64,000 bases of DNA from Desulfolithobacter dissulfuricans (lineage in GTDB: Bacteria; Desulfobacterota; Desulfobulbia; Desulfobulbales; Desulfobulbaceae), in assembly GCF_025998535.1 (NCBI RefSeq), contig NZ_AP024233.1, positions 2,752,001 to 2,816,000 on the forward strand, given 5' to 3'. The notes beneath the pieces are model-generated. The model saw nothing but the letters and a program-made list of their open reading frames with translations. It had not been told where the DNA came from and ran no database searches. Each line of letters begins with the position of its first letter. The stretch's first letter is position 1. The position numbers and the translations under genes were made by a program. Positions 44,210-54,472 of the stretch are shown piece by piece.

Positions 44210-44240
44210 GAACCGTACGTACGGGTCTCGTATACGGCTC
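44210..44240 (-). ncRNA. Group II intron domain V
   Basis: The 31-base hairpin begins GAGCCGTATACG and ends CGTACGGTTC, the catalytic core of the ribozyme. It lies 15 bases after the reverse transcriptase stop, as expected when the gene occupies domain IV. Confidence 0.85.
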
Positions 44241-44254
44241 CTGTTTATTTTCCT

Positions 44255-45583
44255 TCATATTGAAACAGAGATTCCAGTAGATACAGCACCAAGATCAAAG
44301 AGACCCAAGCCCCGGTGTAAATATCCGTTGGGCAGGGCATAATGGCTCAAAGGACTTGCCGCATTGGCCCAGGAGTTCATTTTGATCGCATCAAACTTCC
44401 CCCTGTATCCAAGCTGCCTCAGCCTGCGGTGAAGCCGATTGGGCTTCTTCCACAATTTCAGCTGGATGGCTCGCAGTCTTCTCCGAATCCATCTCATCAG
44501 CCTTGAAAATTCTCCTGTGCAGTTCGCTATCCGGAAGTAGTTGGCAAATCCCCTCAAGAGCGGATTGAGATCTGCAATCACTTTCTCAAGATTCACCGGG
44601 GAATTACGCCGGGTCATTGCCTTGACCTTTGCCTTGAAAGACTTAATCTTGCCTCGCTGGATTTGCGTATACTGAGAGCATACGGATACTCCCAGAAAGT
44701 TTACGCCCCGACTGCTGTGGCAGATATGGGTCTTTTCACGGTTGACAGTCAGCAGCAATTCTCCTTCAAGATAGTGCCGTGCCTGCTCAAGAGCATTCTC
44801 GGCCGCTTTCTTTGATTGGCACAGAATCAGGATATCGTCCGCATAGCGGACTATTCGGTGGCCACGATTCTTCATGAATTGATCAAAAGAATCGAGATAC
44901 ACATTGGCTATCAGAGGGCTGATCACGCCGCCCTGTGGACTGCCGATCTCGCTAGCCGTAAATCCCGAATCCGTCATTACACCGCTCTTCAGAAACTTCT
45001 CCAGGAGACCGAGGATACTCCCGTCCCTGATCCGGCGACGAAAGGCGCTGAGGATGAGATCATGGTCCAAGGTGTCAAAGCATTTGGACAGATCCATATC
45101 AACTACCCACTTTCGATCGTAGTCACGGATAAACATCGTCGCCTTGGATATCGCCTGATGACAACTGCGGCCTGGGCGATAGCCATAGCTCGACGGGTGG
45201 AAATCCCGATCGAATATCGGCAGGAGAATGTCGAGCAGTGCCTGCTGCACTACACGGTCACGGACTGCTGGAATACCGAGCAACCGAACTCCTCCGGTTG
45301 GCTTGGGTATCTCTACCCGGCGCACGGCCAGTGGCTGGTAACTCTTTTCCCACAGTTCCTTCAGGAGACAGTCGATGTTGGCTTCGGCTGATGCGGCAAA
45401 GTCCTTGATGGACTGGCCGTCTATTCCGGCAGCTCCCTTCGCAGACCTCACCTTCCCAAACGCCTTGTGCAGAGCGTCCCTGCTCAGCATCCGGTCATAC
45501 AGACTGTACCAAACGTCAACCATGCTCCTGTCCTGCGTCCCCATCCCTCCACTTCTGCCTGGAATCCCCGGGTCTTCACCCAA
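44255..45583 (-). CDS. Group II intron reverse transcriptase/maturase
   Basis: 442 residues. Reverse transcriptase blocks include RLLGIPAVRDRVVQQAL, YGYRPGRSCHQAI, DMDLSKCFDTLDHDLIL, GSPQGGVISPLIANVYLD and the catalytic YADD near residue 246. A maturase (X) domain follows with LRGFANYFRI. There is no C-terminal HNH endonuclease, which fits class C. The exact start is uncertain; MVDVWYSLYDRML about 20 residues in is a common family start. No disruption is seen. Confidence 0.93.
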   Translation of the reverse strand: MGEDPGIPGRSGGMGTQDRSMVDVWYSLYDRMLSRDALHKAFGKVRSAKGAAGIDGQSIKDFAASAEANIDCLLKELWEKSYQPLAVRRVEIPKPTGGVRLLGIPAVRDRVVQQALLDILLPIFDRDFHPSSYGYRPGRSCHQAISKATMFIRDYDRKWVVDMDLSKCFDTLDHDLILSAFRRRIRDGSILGLLEKFLKSGVMTDSGFTASEIGSPQGGVISPLIANVYLDSFDQFMKNRGHRIVRYADDILILCQSKKAAENALEQARHYLEGELLLTVNREKTHICHSSRGVNFLGVSVCSQYTQIQRGKIKSFKAKVKAMTRRNSPVNLEKVIADLNPLLRGFANYFRIANCTGEFSRLMRWIRRRLRAIQLKLWKKPNRLHRRLRQLGYRGKFDAIKMNSWANAASPLSHYALPNGYLHRGLGLFDLGAVSTGISVSI

Positions 45584-46258
45584 ATGAGAGCGCCTTCTAT
45601 CCCAATGGGCAATGTACGCTCAACTGTTCAGGTTACTCCGATGAACGGCCAAAATCAGCAGACGGCCTCTCACAGCATACCGCCGAAAATGTGCCCCGCC
45701 CCGTCGGGCAGCTTGTGTTCTGACTCCAGACCTCCATGATCTTCAGGGAACCTTCAAATAAACTTCATCCCTTCGCAACTGATACCGCTTTTGGCAAATA
45801 CCAGCCCCTGTCAAACAACGCTGACAGGTCATCCCGGTTTTATCCTCCACGCTGTTACCAGGCTTCTCCGGCCGGGATTTCATCACTACTACGGAATCAT
45901 CTGCCACCTCCCACCGCTTCGGTAGGCCTTGGATCTCTCCTTGAACCTTCCTTAACTCTCGTACTGCAAGTACGCTAGGAGGCTTCCCCGGTTAAGGCGA
46001 ACTCCCGGTGAGCAATCCCATCCTCAATCACGCCAAAGGTCTGACCAGGTATCGGGCTTCACGCTATTGTGCACGCTTACCCACCTATGACGCCGAATCA
46101 GGTTCACTTACGCTATGTACCGCTCACTTCCTATCGCTTCCTTCAGACCCTGCCGTTGCCAGCAACGCCCTTGCGATTCGGATTGTCTTCCCCCTGGTCG
46201 GGGTGACGCCTGCGTTCCGCAGGCTGGGTTTGCCCGCCATGCCGGGCAAACACAACAA

Positions 46259-46286
46259 GCGCCCCGGCTCCGAAGAGCCGGGGCGC
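46259..46286 (-). terminator. Terminator of the acetate permease operon, interrupted by the intron
   Basis: Perfect 12-bp stem GCGCCCCGGCTC/GAGCCGGGGCGC with a TTCG-like loop, 50 bases after the permease stop on the minus strand. The following TTGTT is cut off from the rest of its T-tail by the intron; joining the exons would give TTGTTTTGG. Confidence 0.85.
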
Positions 46287-46336
46287 TATGATCCACCGGT
46301 TGTCTTCAGGGGCCGGAACCCCTGAAAGAACGCCTT

Positions 46337-48106
46337 TTACTTGGAAAAAGATCCAGGTACGCGGATATCCTCGATCAGGGCCTGAATATGCTCGGGCGGC
46401 TCCTTGGTCATGTTGGAGACCACCAGGGCGACAACAAAGTTGATCAGGGCACCAACGGCACCGAAGGCCTCGGGAGAGATTCCGAACAGCCAGTTATCCG
46501 GAGTGTTGGGCAGCATGGCGGTTCCCTTGATGAAGAACCAGCCCTTGAACCAGAAGATGTAGACCAGGGTCACACCAAGTCCGGAGAGCATCCCCAGAAC
46601 CGCACCGGTGTTATTGACCCGCTTGGAGAAAATACCCATCATGATGGCCGGGAAAATCGAGGAGGCGGCCAGACCAAAGGCCAGGGCCACAACCTGGGCC
46701 GCAAACCCGGGAGGATTGAGTCCCAGGTACCCGGCAACCAGGATGGCACCAGCCATGGAGATACGGGAGGCCAGCAACTCATTCTTCTCCGTCATGTCAG
46801 GAACAAAGACACCCTTGAGCAGGTCGTGGGAAACGGACGAGGAGATCGCCAGCAGCAGCCCGGCAGCCGTTGACAGAGCTGCGGCGATACCACCGGCGGC
46901 AACCAGGGCGATAACCCAGTTGGGCAGGTTGGCGATTTCCGGATTGGCCAGAACCATGATATCCCGGTCCACCTTGGTCATCTCGTTGCCCTTCCAGCCC
47001 CAGGCTTCGGCCTTGGCTGCAAATTCCTTGTTCTTGTCGTTGTAGTACTGAATGCGGCCGTCGTTGTTTTTGTCCTCATGCTTGAGCAGGCCGGTCTTTT
47101 CCCAGTTGACAAACCAGGAAGGGACATCGGAGATCTTCAGATTGCCGTCCGGGGAGCCGACTTCACCGATCTGGATGGTGTTCATCAGGTTCAGCCGGGC
47201 CATGGCACCGACAGCCGGAGCCGTGGTGTAGAGAATGGCGATGAAGACCAGTGCCCAGCCGGCGGAGGAACGGGCATCCCTAACCCGGGGCACGGTGAAG
47301 AACCGGGTGATGACATGGGGCAGGCCGGCGGTACCGATCATCAGGGACAGGGTCAGGAGAAACATGTTGATGGTTGTCCCCTTCTGGATCGTATAGGCCT
47401 TGAACCCGAGATCAACGAGCACCTGATCGAGCTTATCAAGCAGATAGACTCCGGAACCGTCGGCCATGGTGGAACCCAGGCCGATCTGCGGGACCGGATT
47501 TCCGGTGAGCTGGAGGGAAATAAAGATGGCCGGCACGGTATAGGCAAAGATGAGTACGCAGTACTGGGCGATCTGGGTGTAGGTGATACCCTTCATGCCA
47601 CCGAGAACCGCATAGACAAAAACAATGGCCATACCCACCAGCAGGCCGGTGGCAAACGGAACCTCAAGAAAACGGGAAAAGGCCACGCCGATACCCTTCA
47701 TCTGGCCGATAACATAGGTCAGCGAAGCGGTGATAAGACAGATAACCGCCACGATCCGGGCCGTATTGGAGTAGTAGCGGTCACCGATGAACTCGGGCAC
47801 GGTGAATTTTCCATACTTGCGAAGATAGGGGGCCAGCAGCATGGCAAGCAGGCAGTAGCCGCCGGTCCAGCCCATGAGATAGACAGAGGCGTCAAAGCCC
47901 TTGAAGGCAATGAGACCGGCCATGGAGATAAAGGAGGCCGCGGACATCCAGTCTGCACCGGTGGCCATGCCGTTGAGCACCGGATGGACACCCTTACCGG
48001 CGACGTAGAACTCACCGGTGGTGGAGGCCCGGGCCTTGATCGCGATGAAGACATAAAGGGCAAAAGTCGCCCCGACAACAAGATAGGTCATTAATTGCAG
48101 GCTCAT
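46337..48106 (-). CDS. actP: ActP-like sodium:solute symporter (acetate permease family)
   Basis: 589 residues, about 13 membrane helices, with the SSS-family stretches GMATGADWMSAASFISMAG, GLPHVITRFFTVP and ISSSVSHDLLKG. It is of the type paired with a DUF4212 protein, which is encoded 15 bases upstream. Near residues 343-354 an aqueous loop carries an EF-hand-like calcium motif, DKNNDGRIQYYN. Acetyl-CoA synthetase lies upstream on the same strand, so acetate or a similar monocarboxylate is the likely substrate. Confidence 0.9.
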   Translation of the reverse strand: MSLQLMTYLVVGATFALYVFIAIKARASTTGEFYVAGKGVHPVLNGMATGADWMSAASFISMAGLIAFKGFDASVYLMGWTGGYCLLAMLLAPYLRKYGKFTVPEFIGDRYYSNTARIVAVICLITASLTYVIGQMKGIGVAFSRFLEVPFATGLLVGMAIVFVYAVLGGMKGITYTQIAQYCVLIFAYTVPAIFISLQLTGNPVPQIGLGSTMADGSGVYLLDKLDQVLVDLGFKAYTIQKGTTINMFLLTLSLMIGTAGLPHVITRFFTVPRVRDARSSAGWALVFIAILYTTAPAVGAMARLNLMNTIQIGEVGSPDGNLKISDVPSWFVNWEKTGLLKHEDKNNDGRIQYYNDKNKEFAAKAEAWGWKGNEMTKVDRDIMVLANPEIANLPNWVIALVAAGGIAAALSTAAGLLLAISSSVSHDLLKGVFVPDMTEKNELLASRISMAGAILVAGYLGLNPPGFAAQVVALAFGLAASSIFPAIMMGIFSKRVNNTGAVLGMLSGLGVTLVYIFWFKGWFFIKGTAMLPNTPDNWLFGISPEAFGAVGALINFVVALVVSNMTKEPPEHIQALIEDIRVPGSFSK

Positions 48107-48121
48107 GATTTACTCCCCTCC

Positions 48122-48379
48122 TCAATCTTCATGGACGTTAAATTTGCGGTCAAGCTGATTCATACGCCAGGCGTAGAAAAAGATGAGGGCAACAAAGGTG
48201 TAGATTGAGCCCTGCTGAGCAAACCAGAACCCGAGCTGATATCCGCCGAGCCGAATCGCATTGAGCGGCCCGGCCAGCAGTATACCGCATCCGTAGGACA
48301 CGATAAACCAGACGATGAGACATCCGATGACGAGTCGGATATTCGCCTTCCAGTAGGCGATAGAGTCATCTGTACGCAT
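48122..48379 (-). CDS. DUF4212 small subunit of the sodium:solute symporter
   Basis: 85 residues with two membrane helices (LVIGCLIVWFIVSYGCGILLAGPL and FWFAQQGSIYTFVALIFFYAW). This is the DUF4212/YjcH-like small partner found before ActP-type permeases. A strong Shine-Dalgarno (AAAGGAGGAG) precedes the ATG. Its role is probably assembly or control of the permease; not proven. Confidence 0.9.
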   Translation of the reverse strand: MRTDDSIAYWKANIRLVIGCLIVWFIVSYGCGILLAGPLNAIRLGGYQLGFWFAQQGSIYTFVALIFFYAWRMNQLDRKFNVHED

Positions 48380-48710
48380 ACTTTCTCCTCCTTTTCTTTG
48401 TTATGAGATAAACGGGCAATGGAATTTCCCCTGTCTTGAAACCGAACCACTGAGCAGTGGCCCGACTATCGACTGCGGACTCCCCGACCGCAGCGCGACT
48501 CCCGGACGAGAAACCTGATTGGCTGTTTGCGCACTGTCTGTTCTGCGGCAACACCTTCTGGCTGATAATCCGGGAAACTGGAATGTATCCTTTTTTCATC
48601 TTACCTGTCAAGAAAATAGGCCATTATACGTCCAGAACCCTGACTGCTGGCCGGATTTCATCAAACAGAAATCTTCTGCCACCCCGGCCCGACAGCCAAC
48701 CGGTGTCGCT
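48380..48710. other. Intergenic region upstream of the acetate permease operon
   Basis: About 330 bases without a gene. It contains a likely minus-strand promoter (48582-48611), a second isolated TATAAT at about 48620-48630, and a palindrome CCACTGAGCAGTGG at 48447-48460 between promoter and gene that could be a regulator site. Confidence 0.45.
48582..48611 (-). promoter_or_regulatory. Probable promoter of the DUF4212-actP operon
   Basis: On the minus strand TTGACA (48611-48606), an 18-base gap, then TACATT (48587-48582), about 205 bases before the DUF4212 ATG. Confidence 0.45.
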
Positions 48711-49421
48711 TCACGATACCAGCCCCAGGGTGCGTCCGGAGCGGTAGAGATCCTTCAGGGTACGTATGCCGCCATCTTTAAGCTTTTTCACCAGAAAAAG
48801 AAAAAGATAGGCCGTCTGCAAGGCATCTTCCAGGGCATCATGGGGTTTGAAACGGGGCAGGTTGAACTCCCGGCTCAAATCATCCAGGTTATATGAAGTG
48901 GACGTATCGCATCGGCCATAAAAATCTCTGCAGCAGGCCTCCTTGTAGCCCCGCGCCAGGCGCATGGTATCCACGCTGGGGTTGGACAGGGTACCGCCCA
49001 GGGTCCGACGGCAGGCCTTGTTCAGAAAATGCATGTCAATGCCGACAAAATGACCCACCAGAAGGGCATCACCGAGAAACTCCACAAACCTGGGCAGCAC
49101 TTCTTCCATGGGTGGCGCCGCGACAAGCTGCTGGGGCGTTATCCGGTGCACCAGGGTGGCCTCGTTGGGATCAATGTTTTCAGGCCTTATGTACTCATGA
49201 AAGGTCTGGCTCAGCTCGATCTGCAGGTTGACGATCCGTACCGCGCCGATGGAGATGATCTCGTCGCGACGCCGGTTCAGTCCGGTCAGCTCGGTATCAC
49301 AGACCACAAAGGTATACTCTCCAAGCGGCCGGGCCTGGCTGAACTCGGCAAAGAGCTCCCGGTTGCGCTGGATGACAGGATGGGGTTTGCGCAGCCATGG
49401 GATTTTTTCAAAGAGCTTCAT
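48711..49421 (-). CDS. DnaQ-like 3'-5' exonuclease
   Basis: 236 residues. The DEDDh exonuclease signature is present: DTELTGLN (residues about 42-49), GHFVGIDMHFL in the middle and HDALEDAL near the C-terminus. It has no polymerase domain. It follows the cNMP/CBS/nucleotidyltransferase gene by 69 bases on the same strand, in the acetate gene neighbourhood, a combination I recall from other proteobacteria. The substrate is unknown. Confidence 0.9.
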   Translation of the reverse strand: MKLFEKIPWLRKPHPVIQRNRELFAEFSQARPLGEYTFVVCDTELTGLNRRRDEIISIGAVRIVNLQIELSQTFHEYIRPENIDPNEATLVHRITPQQLVAAPPMEEVLPRFVEFLGDALLVGHFVGIDMHFLNKACRRTLGGTLSNPSVDTMRLARGYKEACCRDFYGRCDTSTSYNLDDLSREFNLPRFKPHDALEDALQTAYLFLFLVKKLKDGGIRTLKDLYRSGRTLGLVS

Positions 49422-49490
49422 CTAATCGCAGAACTCTCCCCGTCCTGATTCAGGTACCCGCGGCTTGACTGTTTGCTGCTTGCATCACCG

Positions 49491-51424
49491 TCAGCTGACC
49501 GGGAAGATATTTTTCAGGACGGAGTGGAGCTGGTCGATAACCTGAAAGGCGTTTTTCAGCATCCGTTTCTCCAGATCCGACAGTTGGGCTGGATCGATAT
49601 GGTTATCCGGCAGCACCCCGTCTTCTATCTGATGGAGCTGGTGAATGAGACGCAGGTGCATCTGGATCTCGTAGGCTTCGCTGGCCTCGGCCCACAGGTC
49701 CCGGGAGATATGGCCTTCGTCGGCCAGGACATGGAGCCGGGCCAGGGTATTTGTTTCCCGCACCCCATACTTGAGAGCCATGACCCGGGCAAAGTTGACA
49801 AACGGGGTCAGGCCGCTGCGCTTGATATCAAGCTTGTTCTTATGCTCGCCGTTTTTCTCGACAATGAAATTCTTGAAAAAAGAAAGCGGGGCCCGGGCAG
49901 CCAGGCATTCCCTTGCCAGGTGCAGCAGGTAGATCTCCTGACGGCGGGTGATCTCGCCGAGATACTGCCGCAGGTCCTCGGCCAGAGCCGCGGCCCCGTA
50001 TCCGGCCCGGAAATCGAAGAAAATGGTCACATTGAGGAGTTCCTCTGGCTCTGGTGCCGCCACCCAGTGGCTGAAATATTCCTTCCAGACCGACAGTGGC
50101 TGACACCACCTTGGATTGGTGGCCATGATATCGCCGGGACAGAGGGGATAGCCGCAGTTGACCAGGTGATCAATGGCTTTTGCGGCAAAACGGGTGAAAT
50201 AATCCTGTGCCTCCTGACGCTGTTTATCATTGTTCGGGTCGGCATAGACGATGGCGTTATCCTGATCGGTACGGAAGGTCTGCTCCCGGCGTCCCTCGCT
50301 ACCCATGAGCAGCCAGCAGTACTCCACCGGCGGCGGCCCGAGCTCGTCTTCCAGCAGGGTGAGCAGCCGCTCGAGGATCTGATCGTTTAGAATGGAGATC
50401 ATCCGGGTGATATTGCCGGCCTTGGCCCCTTCCTTGATGAGGTTGCGGATCACATCGGGAATCTTCTGGGACAGGGGGTAGAGGCCCTGGATCTCCTGCT
50501 GCTTGCGGACCTCCTTGAAAAGCGCGTAGGGTGAATTGCCCTGGAGAAGCAGGATATCGTGGGAGGTCACCACCCCGATGATGCGTCCCTTGCGTTCCAC
50601 GGCCAGGTGATGCACTCCGGTGGACATCATCTTCATCAGGGCATCAAAGCAGATGGACTGGGACAGCACCGTGACCACGGGAGAGGACATGATCTTTTCC
50701 ACCGGCACCCGGAAATCCAGCCCGGCGGCGATCACCTTGTTGCGCAGATCCCGGTCAGTGACGATACCGACAATCTCATCTTCATTTTCAGCGGCATGGA
50801 CCAGGAGCGAGCCGATACGGTAGTCGGCCATGGCCCGGGCCGCATCCTGCACCGAGGTGCCGACAGCCACCTTGCGGGGATCCTGCTTGACGATATCCCC
50901 AACCTGGATGGAGAAAAGATACAGATCTTCCTCCCCCGACGGGTCATCTTGTGACGCCGAAGCTCAGAATAGGCGGTGTGGACGACTTTTTCGGAAAAGC
51001 TCTTGAGATAATACTGGGCAAACCCGGGCTGACTGTGGAGAAGCTCGAGAAACACCTCCCGGGGCAAAAGGAAGCAGAAGGTGTCTTCCACGGTTTCGAT
51101 ATGGAGGTTGGCCCGGGTGCCACGGATGATGCCCAGGGCACCGATGTAGGAACCCTCGCCCCGGTAATCCTTGAGGGTGACCTCCCCTTCGTCATCGGTG
51201 ATAAAGGCCTTCACCCCGCCCTTCTGGATGAGATAGAGATGGGTAATTTCGGTTTCCCCGGCCGTAAGCAGCCGGGTTCCCTTGGGATAGAAGTCCACCC
51301 GGACATGACGGGCAATATCGCGCTGCGTAGCCTCGTCAAGCTCCTTGAAGGGCATGATCTTCTGAAAAAACTCAACCACCACGTCCGGTGCCACCGCGTG
51401 GACATCACTGGAAACTGGAGCCAT
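49491..51424 (-). CDS. cNMP-binding/CBS-pair/DUF294 nucleotidyltransferase protein, frameshifted
   Basis: The first frame (ATG 51424) holds a cyclic-nucleotide-binding-like domain (YPKGTRLLTAGETEITHLYLIQKGGVKAF) up to LRRHKMTR. At a G5 run on the minus strand (50937-50933) the -1 frame takes over with EEDLYLFSIQVGDIV, then two CBS motifs (AVGTSVQDAARAMADYRIGSLLV; FDALMKMMSTGVHHLAV) and a GlnD-like nucleotidyltransferase (GSEGRREQTFRTDQDNAIVY). One added G gives about 645 residues, the usual size of this fusion family. It may adjust acetate use in response to nucleotides; the family's targets are not known. Confidence 0.84.
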
Positions 51425-51445
51425 GAACCTCTCCTGAAAACAGAA

Positions 51446-51504
51446 CAGGCAGGGGACAGCCCCTGCCTGTGTCGTTAAGCCCTGTGCAGGGGGGCATGCC
51501 CCCC
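51446..51504 (-). promoter_or_regulatory. Two strong hairpins between acs and the cNMP/CBS gene
   Basis: CAGGCAGGGG/CCCCTGCCTG with an ACAG loop at 51446-51469 and the palindrome GGGGGGCATGCCCCCC at 51489-51504. Neither has a T-tract, so a partial terminator, attenuator or mRNA-processing element is more likely than a full stop. Confidence 0.45.
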
Positions 51505-51534
51505 GGAACGTTTCGGTGGTGGAGCGTCATCGGC

Positions 51535-53520
51535 TCAACCAAGCTTTTTCTTTCCTTCCACCAGATGGTCGACAACCGATGGGTCGGCCAGGGTGGAGGT
51601 GTCACCGAAGTCGCCAAAATCGTTGGCCGCAATCTTGCGCAGGATCCGGCGCATGATCTTGCCTGACCGGGTCTTGGGCAGGCCGGGCGCCCACTGGATG
51701 ACCTCGGGAGTGGCGATAGGACCGATCTCCTTGCGCACATGCTGCCGGAGTTCGGCCAGCAGTTCGTCGCTCTCCTGGGCCGCCGCGGTCAGGGTCACAT
51801 AGGCGTAGATGGCCTGGCCCTTGACCGGGTGGGGCATACCGACAACGGCTGCCTCGGCCACGGCCGGATGGGAGACCAGGGCGGATTCGATCTCCGCGGT
51901 TCCCAGTCGGTGACCGGAAACATTGATGACGTCATCGAGTCGACCCATTATCCAGAAATAGCCTTCCTCGTCCTTGCGGGCACCGTCTTCGGGATCGTAA
52001 ATATTCTCGAAACGGCTGAAATAGGTCTTCTTGAACCGCTCAGGATCACCGAACACGCCGCGCAGCATTCCGGGCCAGGGCTTGCGGATAACCAGATGGC
52101 CGCCCTCATTGGGAGCCGCTTCCTTACCTTCCTCGGTGTAAATGGCGGCATCCACACCGGGCAGAGGGAAGGTGGCCGAACCGGGCTTGAGCGGGGTGGC
52201 GTACGGCAGCGGCGAGATCAGGATTCCGCCGGTTTCAGTCTGCCACCAGGTATCAACGATGGGCAGTTTCGACTTGCCGATATTGACATAGTACCACATC
52301 CAGGCCTCGGGATTGATGGGCTCACCCACCGAGCCGAGGATCCGCAGGCTGGAGAGATCCCAGCGCTTGATGGGCTCCTCGCCTTCCCGCATCAGTGCCC
52401 GGATAACCGTGGGCGCGGTGTAGAAGATGTTGACCCGGAACTTCTCCACGATTTTCCAGAACCGGTCCGGACCGGGATAGGAGGGCACACCCTCGAACAT
52501 GAGCGAGGTGGCACCCAGGCCGAGCGGTCCGTAGAGAATATAGGAATGACCGGTGATCCAGCCGATATCGGCCGTACACCAGTAGACATCGTTGTCCTTG
52601 AGATCAAAGACCCACTGGCAGGTGTGCATGGCGTAGGTCAGATAGCCGCCGGTGGTGTGGACAACACCCTTGGGCTTACCGGTGGAACCGGAGGTGTAGA
52701 GGATGAACAGGGTGTCCTCGGCATCCATGATCTCGGGCTCGCATTCAGAGGTGATATCATCGGCAGCGATCTCCTCGTGCCACCAGCTGTCCCGGCCTTC
52801 CTGCATGGAAACCTCGTTGCCGGCCCGCTGGACCACGATACAGCTCTCCACCGACGGTGCATCCTCAAGGGCCTGGTCGGCATTGGGCTTGAGCGGAATG
52901 GTCTTGCCGGCCCTGAGCACAGCATCAGCGGTGATTAGGACCTTGGCCTGGCAGTCCTGGATACGGCTCTGGAGTGCCACGGCGGAAAAACCGGCAAACA
53001 CCACCGAATGCATGGCCCCGATACGGGCGCAGGCCAGAAGAGCGATGGCCAGTTCCGGAATCATGGGCAGGTAGATGGAGACCCGGTCCCCTTTCTTGAC
53101 GCCTTTTTTCTTGAGGACATTGGCAAAGCGGCAGACCTCGGTGTGCAGCATCTGATAGGTGTAGACCTTGACATCTTCCTCGGGCTCACCCTGCCAGATG
53201 ATGGCGGCCTTGTTACGACGCCCGTCGGTGAGGTGACGGTCGAGGCAGTTGTAGGAGACATTGAGTTTGCCGCCTTCAAACCACTTGATTTCCGGTTTGG
53301 TGAAATCCCACTCCAGAACCTTGTCCCATTTTCTGTCCCAGGTTACCAGCTCTTCGGCGCGCTCGGCCCAGAATCCTTCCGGATCATCCATGGACCGCTG
53401 ATAGAGTTCCCGATACTGATCCATGGATTTAATCCACGCCTGATCCCGACCTTCTTCCGGGGGATCAAACACCCGGCCTTCGCTGAGCAAGCTGGTGATC
53501 TTGTCTTCACTACCACTCAT
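51535..53520 (-). CDS. acs: Acetyl-CoA synthetase
   Basis: 661 residues from ATG 53520, which has AAGGAGA 7 bases upstream; an in-frame start at 53547 is less likely. Adenylation motifs: [55 protein letters not shown], and the acetylatable Lys in [12 protein letters not shown]. Acs makes acetyl-CoA from acetate, ATP and CoA. It heads the minus-strand acetate neighbourhood. Confidence 0.97.
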   Translation of the reverse strand: MSGSEDKITSLLSEGRVFDPPEEGRDQAWIKSMDQYRELYQRSMDDPEGFWAERAEELVTWDRKWDKVLEWDFTKPEIKWFEGGKLNVSYNCLDRHLTDGRRNKAAIIWQGEPEEDVKVYTYQMLHTEVCRFANVLKKKGVKKGDRVSIYLPMIPELAIALLACARIGAMHSVVFAGFSAVALQSRIQDCQAKVLITADAVLRAGKTIPLKPNADQALEDAPSVESCIVVQRAGNEVSMQEGRDSWWHEEIAADDITSECEPEIMDAEDTLFILYTSGSTGKPKGVVHTTGGYLTYAMHTCQWVFDLKDNDVYWCTADIGWITGHSYILYGPLGLGATSLMFEGVPSYPGPDRFWKIVEKFRVNIFYTAPTVIRALMREGEEPIKRWDLSSLRILGSVGEPINPEAWMWYYVNIGKSKLPIVDTWWQTETGGILISPLPYATPLKPGSATFPLPGVDAAIYTEEGKEAAPNEGGHLVIRKPWPGMLRGVFGDPERFKKTYFSRFENIYDPEDGARKDEEGYFWIMGRLDDVINVSGHRLGTAEIESALVSHPAVAEAAVVGMPHPVKGQAIYAYVTLTAAAQESDELLAELRQHVRKEIGPIATPEVIQWAPGLPKTRSGKIMRRILRKIAANDFGDFGDTSTLADPSVVDHLVEGKKKLG

Positions 53521-53764
53521 AACGCTCTCCTTGTATGCTTGTTCCACGTTGTAGGACTGATAACCTTTTGCCCCAATGCGATAATTTCATTACCATTCGC
53601 CGTAATATTATCCTACCAATTTGTCAAGCGCTAAGTGGTCATAGTCGCATTGAAGCGACAGGCACGAAATGATTGCAGAGCGGTTCCCCATGCGGTATGG
53701 AAGAGGTCCGGGACTGGAAAAAGATCGGGTGCCGGCGACCATTCAAGAAAAAAAGGAATGAATT
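53521..53764. other. Divergent control region between acs and the membrane protein gene
   Basis: About 240 bases. On the minus strand TTGACA at about 53630 with TAATAT 11 bases on gives no standard pair. An AT-rich patch at 53575-53625 is the likely acs promoter area. No gene recognised. Confidence 0.4.
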
Positions 53765-54265
53765 ATGGCAGAGTTACTTGAAGAGCAGGTGCGAGAGGAA
53801 CTGAGAAAGGGACAGAAAAAGGAAACCATCCTCGCCCGCCTGGCCACTCCGGAAAACCGGGATAATCTGATCTACATCCTCAACAACCTGCCCCTGGAAT
53901 CCAGACGACTCCAGGGACGATGGCTCAACTACCTGCTGGTGATCCTGGTCCTGACCGTGACCGCGAAAAAGATCTACCTGATCGCCGTGTTGCTCCTGGC
54001 CGCGGTTAAACTCAACCAGTTCACTCCCCTGCTCCTCCTCGACCTCATCGTCCCGGCCATCAACTTCTACGTTATGCGCGAACTGCTCCGTTTCCACCGC
54101 CAGGGGTACCAGTTCATGACCGTACTCGGTGCCCTGGCCCTGCTGCGAGGCGAAAACCGTATTTTCCCGGACCTCTACCTCTACCTGGCCATCATAGCCC
54201 TGTCGCTCTTTCTCCTCTGGAAGATGTTTCCAGCCGGAGACAGGCTTCAGCCATCCGGTGAATAA
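53765..54265 (+). CDS. Membrane protein of unknown function
   Basis: 166 residues. A charged N-terminal helix (LLEEQVREELRKGQKKETILARLATPENRDNLIYIL) is followed by four hydrophobic segments, including LLVILVLTVTAKKIYLIAVLLLAAV, PLLLLDLIVPAINFYV and YLYLAIIALSLFLLW. AAGGAATG precedes the ATG. I do not recognise the family. It stands alone, divergent from acs. Confidence 0.72.
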   Translation: MAELLEEQVREELRKGQKKETILARLATPENRDNLIYILNNLPLESRRLQGRWLNYLLVILVLTVTAKKIYLIAVLLLAAVKLNQFTPLLLLDLIVPAINFYVMRELLRFHRQGYQFMTVLGALALLRGENRIFPDLYLYLAIIALSLFLLWKMFPAGDRLQPSGE

Positions 54266-54472
54266 CACCCATGCGGACTCCCTCAGCCGACACAACGAAA
54301 CATGAAAGCTGTTGTCCCTCTGGAAGGCGGGACGAGACTTTCATATAAAACCTACCGCTCCCGGGTCGGTCGTTGCCCGACCCCATCTCTTGGCTCCCGT
54401 CGTCCAGGGAAGAATCTGCGTCCGATGCCGCCGACCCGACCTTTCGGCAAGGAACAAAATCGGCCGAAACTC

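Larger units (their letters stand above)
44161..46253 (-). mobile_element. Class C group II intron, complete, inserted in a terminator tail
   Basis: The 5' end on the minus strand reads GTGTTTGCCCGGCATGG from 46253, and the 3' end is CCTACTCGAT at 44161. Between them are intron core pieces, for example TCTGAAGGAAGCGA near 46150-46130, domain V (44240-44210: GAGCCGTATAC ... GTACGTACGGTTC) and a domain VI stem GAGGCAAG/CTTGCCTC. These match the class C layout I know from Oceanobacillus. The 5' exon is a terminator hairpin (46286-46259) plus TTGTT, the class C target type. The boundaries are inferred from motifs and could shift by a base or two. Confidence 0.85.

Noticed and set aside
45375-46325. 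Several plus-strand frames between the reverse transcriptase and actP
   Set aside because: They lie in the structured 5' RNA half of the group II intron on the opposite strand and show no protein family.
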